From: Byssothecium circinans
Taxonomy: Eukaryota; Ascomycota; Dothideomycetes; Pleosporales; Massarinaceae
NCBI GenBank assembly: GCA_010015675.1
Contig: ML977020.1
Location: 340,441-367,442 of the forward strand
Reading direction: 5' to 3'
DNA: 27,002 nt
Both the position numbers and the translations under genes were made by a program. Each line of letters begins with the position of its first letter. The stretch's first letter is position 1. Below are positions 1 through 8,803 of this stretch, piece after piece. The notes under the pieces are model-generated. The model ran no database searches and was not told where the DNA came from. It was given only the letters and a program-made list of their open reading frames with translations.

Positions 1-67
1 ATCTTCAATCAATTTTCCCTCAAAATCACCCTCAGGTCAATCAATTCAGTTTCCCAGGTCCCTTATG

Positions 68-110
68 ATCAATCAGGAAGGTTTCAGCTCCAAAAGCTGA
101 CCTGATTGAT
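68..110. repeat. Nested inverted repeat (stem-loop)
   Basis: Outer arms ATCAATCAGG (68-77) and CCTGATTGAT (101-110) are perfect reverse complements. Inside them TCAGCT (84-89) and AGCTGA (95-100) also pair, around a 5-base loop, with a 6-base bulge (78-83) on one side only. Function is unknown. Confidence 0.6.
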
Positions 111-478
111 TGATAGCAACTCTGAGTGTATACCGTGCCATGAGAGTAATCAGCAACGTTCGTTCCTGTAGGTTCGCTGAAAAGAGGCATTATTACGGCC
201 AACAGAGATTTTCCAGTCGAGGCTGCATCTATGGTAGACATAGAAGATATATACGAACATATTGGCAACGGCATCGGTACGCAACATGGTCTTCAACCGC
301 ATACGTGACGAAGGTTGATAAAGAAGGGTTCCTGACCTTCATATCCGCCATGGCTTGATTGGTTGCGTAGTCGTCAACTTGCATATCGGCAGGCGCAGTA
401 TGCGGTCCGGGAATTGGTCGTTTTGTGTTGACATGTACTCTCGCGCCATGTGACCGAGAAAGGAAAGAATCGATAACG

Positions 479-563
479 AACAAGACGTTTGACCAGCCGT
501 TGTAGGATCCGACCCGTATTCATTGCTCCTACAACAAGACGTTAACCAGCCTTTGTGGGGTCC
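479..563. repeat. Imperfect direct repeats flanking an inverted repeat
   Basis: Positions 479-510 and 533-563 are near-identical units, both starting AACAAGACGTT, spaced 54 bp. GTTGTAGGA (499-507) and TCCTACAAC (527-535) form a perfect 9 bp inverted repeat between and overlapping them. No gene is associated. Confidence 0.55.
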
Positions 564-1165
564 AAACATTAGTCACTATTCCACGTCAGGCACGCAAGGC
601 CCATCGTAAGCCTTCATCTAAAGTCTGGATACCCGCACAACCCCACGGTTTCCGTTCAGCGCTTCAAGGGTATTGACGAATCAATTTTGTTGTCTTATCA
701 GGGTCTAAAAACGTGTCTGAGCTGTCAAGACTCCGTCTGAGTACCTTTAACCCTTCAATATGTCTTTAAACTCTGTCAAAAACACCACAGTACTATACAA
801 AGGCTTCGTCTGCTCTCGGTTGCGCGCTACGGTATTCTATCTAACATCAATGATCGAGTCTACATAGAATCAACGGTTCCGAACCAATACTCTTCAAAGA
901 CTGGATAAGTAAAAGAAGCAAAGCCATTGACAGGGTCCACTGTACGCTCGACAGCATCAGCAAATTGCGATATACTTCTATTTTCACGTTTTCGATAATG
1001 GACGAAGGCCTGGAATCGGTTTTTGAAAGTACTTCAACCACGCACGGTCTACCTCTCAGACCACAACTGCCCTTATAAAGCCATACATTACTACTAAATA
1101 CTACAACTATAGCCCCTCAGGGACCTCTACCCAAGTCCCCCAACTCGCAACAACCGCAGCCCCAA

Positions 1166-3496
1166 CTACACAGCCAACTCCTTCTCCGCCCCCTCAGCAC
1201 CCTTCACAACCCCATCCCGCTCCGCCTTACTAAACACACCAGCGCCCACAAACCCATCCGCAGTCTCCGTAACCACCTTTACAAAATCCGCATGCGTCGC
1301 AAACGGCGCCTTGTCCCAAACCACATCCAAAAACGTCGGACCATCCGACCCGGGCGACACGATCCCCGAGACGGGCACATCATAGTTCGGCAACTTATCA
1401 TTACGCTTGCGATTCGGCACACCAGTATCGATTTTCCCAAAGACTACTTTCGGCTCATCTCGGCGGAAGTACGACGACGTAGCAGACTCGTCGCTGATGT
1501 AGTACGGTCGCGCAGTCAGAGATTTGTTCTTACTGTCTAGGATGGTGAAGAGCGGATCGCCGGCTGCAGAGGTGGATGTTTGCTTAACAGCTAAGCGGGA
1601 GTAATCGCCGTCGCGCTTGAGGTAGGAGAACAGCGATGCGTGATGGTATCCATCGTTACCGTTGCCCGTGGTCGGCTGCCCAAGGATCTGGAGCAGGATC
1701 GGGCCCCACATGAGGGCCTGTGTATCTGGACGGTCGAGTGCGCGCTCGGTGCGGATACTGAAGGGCATGCGTACTTCGACTATATCGCCCGTCTTCCATG
1801 TGCGGCTTAGTGTTAGGTATGTGCCTGGCTGTGGTGTTGCGGTTTGAGCTGCCTGCCCGTTGATAGTGACGTTGTAGCCTTTGCGTACCCAGGCTGGGAC
1901 ACGCAGTTTGATGTCTAGTGGACCTTGTCCAGTGATTGTGAACTTCGCAGAGTCGGAGCGCGGGAAAGAGGTCTCCTGTTTCACGACGAAGTTCTTCTCG
2001 CTCCAGGTAAGTGTTGAGGGGATGTATAGGTTGATCCAGAGGGTAGAGCTATCCGCGGAGCGCAGATAGACTGTTTCCTGGTACTTAGTATGACTTTCCA
2101 TACCAGTACCACCGCAGCAAGTCCCCGTGTTTCCGTATTCACGCGAAGCACCAGGCGTCAGGGGTTGGAAATAGGTAAGCAATGGGTCATTTGTACTCGA
2201 ACTATCCCTGCGCGAACCTGGAATCATGTTGAATAGGCCACGCTCGTAGTTGTCCATGTATGTCGCATTATGCTCATGCAGGAAAAGATTCCTCGCCAGC
2301 TTAAGCATATTGTACGTTGTGCAGGTCTCTGCGCCGTTTGTAGCGATAGAGTTGGCGATATTGTCACGATTCTGGAACAATTCGGCATTCCCATCGGCGC
2401 CTGGAAATGAGCCTCCAGTGCCGCCGTGAGCGTAGTAACGATGCGGTACTACCCAGCCGTAGAAGTTTTTCGCCGCTGCAAAGTAGTCTTGTTGCCCACT
2501 CTGCTCGTAAACTCTCAAGTAGCCGATGAACTGAGGGATGTGTGTGTTGGCGTGAAGACGCTCTTTGCGGCGTCGCCCGGGTTGTTTTCCTGGCGCTGTG
2601 ACTAGGATGTCTTTATCGGCAACAGCAGCACCGAATAAAGATTCGCGGTTGTCGAAAGCCTTCGCGGTTTCCAAGTGGCGATTGTCACCAGTCAGAGCAT
2701 AAATCTCCGGGAACACCTCGTTCGCACCGCCCAACTCGCCGGCGATGTAGAGGTCCCACATGTAGTTGAGGTCGCTTCTGGTTAGATTCCCCTTGTAGTT
2801 GGGATGGTTCTTATCGCCTATTGTGAGGGCAAGATGTGCCCAATTGGCCATCTTCACCACAACATCAAGAGCCTGGGTATTATTGGTGTTGTAGTACGCG
2901 TCCAACAGGCCCCTCATGATCTTGTGCTGCGTATACCAAGGTGCCCATGTGTTGTTATTCGGATTGCTGCCATAGACAGCCCAGCGCGGAGGACCGAGTC
3001 GCAATACCGTATCCTCAGGAAGCGCACCCACGTATCCAGGATGAGTCGTCTTATTCTTAGCCTTCATCGCATCCTGAACAGCTGCCAGCTCTTTGACCAT
3101 CCAGTCGAGTTTAGTTTTGTACACTTTCTCGCCCTGGTCGACATATGCCTGAGAAAGAGCCGTCATATAATGTCCCGCCCAATGTCCACTGAGCAGCCCT
3201 CCATCCTCCCATCCGCCGGGCGGTTCAACATTAGGGTTGGGTCGGTCGGCCTGGTTGTTGAAAAGAACGAGAAAGCGTCGCTCGTCGTACGCTTCTATAA
3301 ACGTCTTTACCCGGTCTCGCTTCTCTTGCAGCAAACCATTGCCGAGCTTTACCTGGTCGAGGCGGAAAGGGCGCACCGGCGCGGTAGCTCCAGGACCGAC
3401 GTCTGCCAGCACATTTGCATCTTGTGCGGTGACAATGCGGCTTCCGGCGAAAATGGCCGACGCAAAGGTGAAGACGTATTGACGAAGCCTTGCCAT
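1166..3496 (-). CDS. Secreted GH127 (DUF1680) family glycoside hydrolase, putative beta-L-arabinofuranosidase
   Basis: Single exon, 776 aa. The frame is open upstream to 3526, but that first codon is GTG; the first ATG is at 3496, and it places a hydrophobic signal peptide at the N-terminus (residues 1-24, likely cleaved after VTA). The family signature is clear: GAETC at 388-392 and the vicinal pair Cys460-Cys461 in TGTCCGG. In characterised GH127 enzymes the matching Glu, Cys, Cys, Cys set binds zinc and one Cys of the pair is the nucleophile; Glu372 (NAELF) is my candidate acid/base. GH127 members act on beta-L-arabinofuranosides of plant glycoproteins, and one bacterial member acts on a rhamnogalacturonan-II sugar, so the substrate is open. 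Several N-glycosylation sequons (such as NKT, NNT, NLT, NAT) fit secretion. Length is close to the family norm plus a signal peptide. It is the only long gene here apart from the F-box gene without an intron. Confidence 0.9.
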   Translation of the reverse strand: MARLRQYVFTFASAIFAGSRIVTAQDANVLADVGPGATAPVRPFRLDQVKLGNGLLQEKRDRVKTFIEAYDERRFLVLFNNQADRPNPNVEPPGGWEDGGLLSGHWAGHYMTALSQAYVDQGEKVYKTKLDWMVKELAAVQDAMKAKNKTTHPGYVGALPEDTVLRLGPPRWAVYGSNPNNNTWAPWYTQHKIMRGLLDAYYNTNNTQALDVVVKMANWAHLALTIGDKNHPNYKGNLTRSDLNYMWDLYIAGELGGANEVFPEIYALTGDNRHLETAKAFDNRESLFGAAVADKDILVTAPGKQPGRRRKERLHANTHIPQFIGYLRVYEQSGQQDYFAAAKNFYGWVVPHRYYAHGGTGGSFPGADGNAELFQNRDNIANSIATNGAETCTTYNMLKLARNLFLHEHNATYMDNYERGLFNMIPGSRRDSSSTNDPLLTYFQPLTPGASREYGNTGTCCGGTGMESHTKYQETVYLRSADSSTLWINLYIPSTLTWSEKNFVVKQETSFPRSDSAKFTITGQGPLDIKLRVPAWVRKGYNVTINGQAAQTATPQPGTYLTLSRTWKTGDIVEVRMPFSIRTERALDRPDTQALMWGPILLQILGQPTTGNGNDGYHHASLFSYLKRDGDYSRLAVKQTSTSAAGDPLFTILDSKNKSLTARPYYISDESATSSYFRRDEPKVVFGKIDTGVPNRKRNDKLPNYDVPVSGIVSPGSDGPTFLDVVWDKAPFATHADFVKVVTETADGFVGAGVFSKAERDGVVKGAEGAEKELAV

Positions 3497-4342
3497 GGCG
3501 AAATAGCTGTCGTTCAGCAACCCCACGCTCGGCTTTCACTTTCTTATACCCACATGTTCGCTATCTCTTACCCCTCACTATAATTTAGTTAATATGCCCT
3601 CCTCTTGTCGTCGATCAATTCGCGCGCGACACTATAGTTGACGAGCAGCATCGGATGTCACTGTAGGATACATGAGCGGAATTTCCACGAATGGGAGTTG
3701 TGGTGCAACATTGACTTTCCTTACGAGCTTCTCGATGCCGAGTAGCTCCATAGCGCTGATCTTTATGATCAACTAGCGCATATGCAAAGCGTATTAGCTG
3801 CTGTTAGCTATGTGATTGCGGCGACAATGAGTTCTGCAGGTGATATCACGGAGAAACTATCTCGACGCAGGAAATCGACCCATGGCTTTGACCTGCACCC
3901 ACCCCTTGACAGGATCAAATGGATGCGTTCGGCTCATCTCTGGAAAAATGGACTTTGAGATGGAAGTCAGCTGCTTCGTTAGAATCTATGCGCATGTCAG
4001 TGCAAAGGGTAATCGCATGCGTGTAGGGCTGATGAGATATTGGATGGTAAGTAGATTACCTGAAAGGTTAATTTATAGACTTTTCTGTCAATGTTGGCCT
4101 AAGCCTTGAAACAACCTTGAGCTGCCGCTTTGCTTCTGATCTGATCATAGATGTTCGGGAAGAATTCCAGGAGCCGTGTGTTGTCGCAGCAATATGAAAA
4201 GGTCTTCTTAAAAGCTTGAATTCAAACATCTCTTCATTCCAGTACTAATATGACGACAAGCCCATACAACTCTTGAATGTATCCGTACAATACGACTCCC
4301 AAAACGCCGTGACCGAACCAAGCCCGCTCATAGTACATCCGC
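3497..4342. other. Intergenic: GH127 promoter and VTI1 3' region
   Basis: This 846 bp stretch lies upstream of the GH127 gene and downstream of VTI1, both on the minus strand. Short open frames (for example 3840-4109, which opens with GTG) have no recognisable content. I could not assign a TATA box or transcription-factor site with confidence. Confidence 0.6.
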
Positions 4343-5252
4343 TCATCTGAACTTGCTGAAGATAACCGCAATAATAAGCAGAACGAGAACAGTAATGATT
4401 GCGATAGTGATAATCCGATTCGTTGCCATTCTGTATCATACCTCGTTAGCACTGCACGTCTCTCTGATAAGCCATCACCAGAATCTAGGGCACTCCGCAT
4501 CAACACCCTATACATCTCGGTGCGGGAGATACGTACCTCCTAGCCATGCCCTTCAACGTCTTAATACTCCGATCCGTATAACTCTCACTCTCCAGCAGAG
4601 TCTCCCTCGTATGCATTATCTGTTCCCGCTGGACGTGCAAATCACTCAGCGTCCCCGCACCAATCTGTTCCGTCTCAAGAGCCATGCGCTGCGCCGCTGT
4701 CAACCTTCCCGAACTCCGCTGCAGCCTCTCCGTCCCTGAGAGCAGTTGCTGGCGTTGCTCGAGCTGTGCATCGGTGCCTTCGGGGTTGTCAGTGTAGCGG
4801 TCGCCAAAGAGCTTGCTGCGGTCATTGGAGAAGGATGTGAGTTTGCGCTTGGAGGTGTCGAGGTCGTGCTCGAAGTTGCGGAAGCGCGCATTGTATTTGG
4901 ATTTGAGGTTTGCCGGGATGTTGGACTTTTCGATGCGCATTTGGTCCATCTAAACATGTTTTGATTAGCTCCATAAACTCTGTAGAAACTGCAGCTTTAC
5001 GGAGCTCGCAGCTCTTTATCATAGAGGGCGTGCGAGAATGCTCCGTCGTGCTATGACCTAGGCACCACTCACAAGGTCATCCGCCTCCGCCAGCGCTCTC
5101 TCCGCCCTGCTGATAGCTGCTTTGCGAGGCTCTCCCGTAGTCTCGTTGATCTGTTCTATTTGCTGGTTCAGATCCGCTTGCACGAGTTTGAGCTCGGCCT
5201 CGTAGCCACCAAAACGCTCGGTGCCTGCTTCGGCATCGATGAGGTTCGACAT
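4343..5252 (-). CDS. VTI1: Vti1-type Qb-SNARE
   Basis: Three exons on the minus strand: 5073-5252, 4537-4949 and 4343-4430, giving 226 aa. Introns are 123 bp (GTGAGT...TTTAG) and 106 bp (GTACGT...ACAG). The second split restores the hallmark join ARR|MATNRIITIAI. Residues 1 to about 90 match the N-terminal three-helix V-SNARE domain. The SNARE motif runs about 133-195, with the zero-layer Gln expected in the HVQREQI segment near residue 168. Residues about 203-222 are a single C-terminal membrane anchor ending SKFR, typical of a tail-anchored SNARE. Vti1 proteins act in vesicle fusion at Golgi, endosome and vacuole membranes together with Qa, Qc and R SNAREs. The membrane anchor is on its own tiny exon (88 bp). 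The start is the first ATG of the exon and gives the usual family length. Confidence 0.93.
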
Positions 5253-5854
5253 GTTTGTAAAGGCACAAGTTGCGGACGGGTTTGGTCGGGAAGGGGGCGT
5301 GGATACAAAGGGGGGCGATTGTGTGTATAGAAACGTCGTTGGTTGTGGAAGAGTGTCGTCGAGGCACTTGTGAATGAGAGATGTCTCGGATGCGACCAAC
5401 GAAAGCCAAGGCCAGTTAGCACGAGGACATCCTTGTCAAATCACGTGACAGAATCATCATCTGGACACCGAGGTTCTTGTTTGGAAGTGGATGGTGCTTC
5501 GTATTGAGATTTGTTCCCCCCAATCACTCACAGCATCACCAAAATTACAGAAAAAGCCCCTGGCCTCACCACACTGAAGTCTACTGAGTTCTCGAGTCCA
5601 AGATATAGACACATTATGCCGCCCCAAAATGAACGTTGCGACTGGGTCCAAAACGCACTGAAACAACACTCGCTTCAAATCGATGACCTCACCACTCCTA
5701 AATTTCTCAATTTTCCCCTACAGTTTCTCCTACACAATCATTAATCTTAGCTTCTTGATCTGTATTTCCAGAGAGGCTCGCCAAGTGAGGGTCACTAACC
5801 CCACCATTCATCAGAAGAACTGTTTAGAAGAACTGGGCAAAGATCAAGGAAGAG
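5253..5854. promoter_or_regulatory. Divergent promoter region, VTI1 / FAD oxidoreductase
   Basis: The two genes are transcribed away from each other across 602 bp, so both promoters must lie here. A palindromic TCACGTGA sits at 5441-5448; CACGTG is the core bound by bHLH regulators in fungi. No other gene is supported in this stretch. Confidence 0.5.
5441..5448. promoter_or_regulatory. CACGTG palindrome (E-box-like)
   Basis: TCACGTGA is a perfect 8 bp palindrome in the shared VTI1 / FAD oxidoreductase upstream region, 189 bp before the VTI1 start codon. It resembles the Cbf1/bHLH core. One copy is expected by chance about every 4 kb for the 6 bp core, so this is weak evidence. Confidence 0.3.
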
Positions 5855-7543
5855 ATGGAAAGAAAACGCATAGCCATAGTCGGAAGCGGTATATCCGGCC
5901 TTTCAACCCTCTGGACACTCCGCAACTCAGGCCACGAAATCCACCTTTTCGAAAAAGACTCGCGTCTAGGCGGCCATACAAACACAACGACATGGACACA
6001 TAATGGGAACACCACGCCTGTAGATACGGGGTTCATTGTGATGAATACGGCGACTTATCGTACGTTGATCCAGCTTGATATACACCAGACCCTTTAAAGT
6101 CTGGTTAGATACACATGTCGTACATATTGAATTGGTTGGAATGACACTAACAAGTAAACAGCAAACTTCATCGCCTTCCTCCACGAAATAGGAGTAAAAA
6201 CAATCGCCTCCTCAATGACCTTCGGCATATCCCGCGACAACGGCGCCTTCGAATGGTCCGGCACCTCTCTCAGCGCCCTCTTCGCCCAACCCACAAACGC
6301 CCTTAAACCCACTTTCTGGCGAATGATCTTCGACATCATCCGCTTCAATTTATTCTCTCTCGACCTGCTCGCTTCCCCTTCCAACCCCTCGTCCACACTA
6401 ACAATCGGCGAGTATCTCGAAAAAAAAGGCTATTCAGACGCTTTCCGCGATGACTACCTCATCCCTATGACGGCTTGTGTATGGTCCACCGGCCCCGATA
6501 AATGCGCCTTGGAGTTCCCGGCTTTGACACTGGTCCGCTTTATGTGGAATCATCACCTTCTCAGCACCGTCGCAGAGAGACCTCCTTGGCTGACTATCGA
6601 GGGTGGGTCGAAGAGATATATCGATGCTGTGTTGAGGGAGTGTAAAGATGCTGTCATACATCTCGCGACGCCTATAGAATCGTTGAAGAGGAAAGATGGC
6701 AAGGTGGCGTTGAAGCTTGGTGGGATGGACTCTGGGGGGATCGAAGTCTTTGATGAGGTTGTGTTGGCGTGTCATGGAGATCAGGCGAGATGGATTGTGG
6801 GGGATGCGGCGACGTTGGAAGAGAGGGAGATTTTGAGCGCGTTTGAGACAACGCCGAATACTGCTTACTTGCATTCTGATCTTTCGGTGTGTTTTGAGCG
6901 TCCCTTTTTTTTGTATTCCGGTGCTGACAAACGAAAGCTCATGCCCCTGCGGCAAAGTGCCTGGTCATCATGGAACTACCTCACGCACTCTCAGCCGCAG
7001 TCCAAGCCCGCAAACTCGACTTCCGGTGCCCTTCAGACTGTTTCTCTGACCTACAACATGAATATCTTACAATCACTTTCCACAGCTGCCTTCGGCGACG
7101 TACTGGTAACACTGAACCCTGAAACACCGCCCTCTCCCTCGCTCACACAAGCTGCATACGAATACCGTCACCCACTGTACAACGCACGCATGGTCGCTGC
7201 TCAAGAAGATCTGGAAATGATTCAGGGTAAAAGGGGGGTTTGGTATGCTGGTGCGTGGACCGGCTACGGGTTTCACGAGGATGGGTTTGCGAGCGGTATG
7301 AGAGTGGGCTTGAGGCTCCGTGGGAGCGTGCCGTGGGAAGCTAAGAATGCGAAGTTTAGTAGGGGTACGGCTCCAATCCGGGGGTGGAAGGACTATGTTG
7401 TGAGGGCGATTGTGGTGGTGCTGCAATTGTATATTTCTCTGCTCGAAGTCGTAACGGGCGTACAAAGAAGTCGAAGCAAGGTTAACGGTAAGATGGTCCC
7501 CAATGGTAATGGTGTGGTGAACGGAAAAGTGAAGTCATCGTAG
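5855..7543 (+). CDS. FAD-dependent amine-oxidase-like protein (COG2907 type)
   Basis: Three exons, 5855-6059, 6162-6886 and 6938-7543, giving 511 aa. The N-terminus has a dinucleotide-binding fold: GSGISG at residues 10-15, followed by the acidic strand end LFEKDSRLGG, as in FAD-binding amine oxidases and desaturase-like enzymes. Intron 1 (GTACGT, branch CACTAAC, ACAG) joins TY|PNFIAFLHEIG. Intron 2 (6887-6937, 51 bp, GTGTGT...AAAG, branch GCTGAC) is a multiple of three without a stop; removing it joins HSDLS|LMPLRQSAWSSWNYL, the expected family sequence, whereas retention adds 17 unusual residues. C-terminal motifs HPLYN and GYGFHEDG fit the same family, and a hydrophobic stretch (VVRAIVVVLQLY) near the end may contact a membrane. 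Bacterial relatives often lie beside cyclopropane-fatty-acid synthase genes, but none is present here. The substrate is unknown. Confidence 0.88.
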
Positions 7544-7779
7544 TAATGTGGGGCACAAGCATTTCTATCCCTATTAGCGATCACTAGGCGGCATCAAACT
7601 CAAGCATAGTCGTGATTTGTTGCCATTGATTTTAGAGAAACCGCGGTATGCCCATGATGATCGTCAAAGCCGGCACAACCAGGACGTAAATGCTGATGCG
7701 TGCCATTCCCTTGTCGATATGACCACCGCATTGTGAAAACAGTCGAAGAACTCCCCAACCCATGAAGCCGAACCCCACT

Positions 7780-8335
7780 TTAAACCTCAGCAATCTCCCT
7801 CAATCGTCGGATCGTGGATCTCGTGGCAGCGGCAGCAGGAGTTCTAGGGCGATGGTTAGCATTGTTCACATGTGATTGTTGATGTAGGACGCTGTCTGTA
7901 TTTCGTGGAGCGAGGGAAACTCACGAGATGGTATATGCGCCGCCGGCGGTTGTTTTGCGGCACGAATTACACTTCCAGATACCTTAGCAAGTCAGCATTG
8001 AAAGTCCACGACGAGGTACAGGTTGCTCGCAGCTCGGCAGAGGACGAAAATCCCAACGTGCGTATGGGATCTCCTCCATCCAAGCCTAAGCTCCCCCTCA
8101 AGTGTATGACGTACCGACAGCCTCGCGCTTGACCGCATGTTTTCCGCAAAAACTACACGTATAGCGGGCGTGCTGGGTGATCTAGAGAACGACCGTCAAC
8201 GATTGCTCTCATCGGCAACAGGCGGGGTGTTCTCGGTGTACGTACTTCCATCTTCTTGACCTGCTTTCGCAGCGAAGCACCGTAGCGCGTTCCGTACTTG
8301 CCGGTGATGCCAACCTTCTTCGTGCGCTTGGTCAT
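7780..8335 (-). CDS. RPL43: 60S ribosomal protein eL43 (L37Ae)
   Basis: Four exons on the minus strand, 8246-8335, 8115-8181, 7925-7982 and 7780-7843, giving 92 aa, the same length as the yeast protein. The start [15 protein letters not shown] and the end [12 protein letters not shown] are diagnostic of eL43. A zinc ribbon is formed by Cys39, Cys42, Cys57 and Cys60 (CSFC and CNSC). Introns are 64, 132 and 81 bp with donors GTACGT, GTACGT and GTGAGT and acceptors CTAG, TAAG and CTAG. Many introns in such a short gene is usual for ribosomal protein genes of filamentous ascomycetes. The protein is a structural component of the large cytosolic ribosomal subunit. Its stop is 236 bp from the stop of the convergent FAD oxidoreductase gene. 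Confidence 0.96.
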
Positions 8336-8803
8336 TTTGGCGGATGTGTGTGGTGGATATGTTGGAGATTGGAGACGTCGGTTGGAGTGGTTATCGCAAG
8401 TGATTATTTGAAGATTGATTTGGTGTCGCTCGCTTAGCCGGATTTAGCGCGTCGGGATATTGTTTCGCCGCGCCGACTCTCGAGATCCAAATCTACTTCT
8501 TCCTCCCATCTTCTATGCGCTATACTAAGCGTTCCCTTATCTTGTGTCGAATAGGGTTCCCCTCTTAAAGCAACAAAGTTTGCTAATATTCAAATCAACA
8601 CAGCTGTTGATCGTCTGCAACACTTGGGCTCCTAGATCCCTCGGTTTCACCTTTTCATTCCGACCTGGCTTTTCGGTTCCGTCTCCTCCATATAATCGAA
8701 ATCAATCTTTGCAGATTGACAGACAGGGCTTATATCATTCAATCGCGACTACACCTCTCCCCGCATTAATCTGAGCAACCAACGTCGCTCACGCAAAGAT
8801 AAG
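8336..8803. promoter_or_regulatory. Divergent promoter region, eL43 / F-box protein
   Basis: These 468 bp separate the eL43 start (minus) from the F-box gene start (plus), so both promoters are inferred to lie here. Pyrimidine-rich runs in the plus direction (around 8640-8765) look like a 5' leader. I see no defined operator. Confidence 0.45.

Larger units (their letters stand above)
1..1165. other. Gene-free left edge with small repeats
   Basis: No reading frame here looks like a real protein; the open frames are under 90 codons and have no recognisable domain. The stretch holds a nested inverted repeat at 68-110 and a pair of imperfect direct repeats flanking a perfect 9 bp inverted repeat at 479-563. 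The part next to 1165 should carry the 3' UTR of the glycosidase gene that ends there on the minus strand. Confidence 0.6.

Noticed and set aside
3494..3526. Ten-residue N-terminal extension of the GH127 protein
   Set aside because: The extended frame opens with GTG; the first ATG at 3496 starts directly with a signal peptide.
2804..3583. 259-codon open frame on the plus strand, antisense to the GH127 gene
   Set aside because: It overlaps a gene with clear family motifs and has no recognisable domain; it is an artefact of the codon use of the opposite strand.
6434..6955. 173-codon minus-strand frame inside the FAD oxidoreductase gene
   Set aside because: No domain is visible and the plus-strand gene is well supported.
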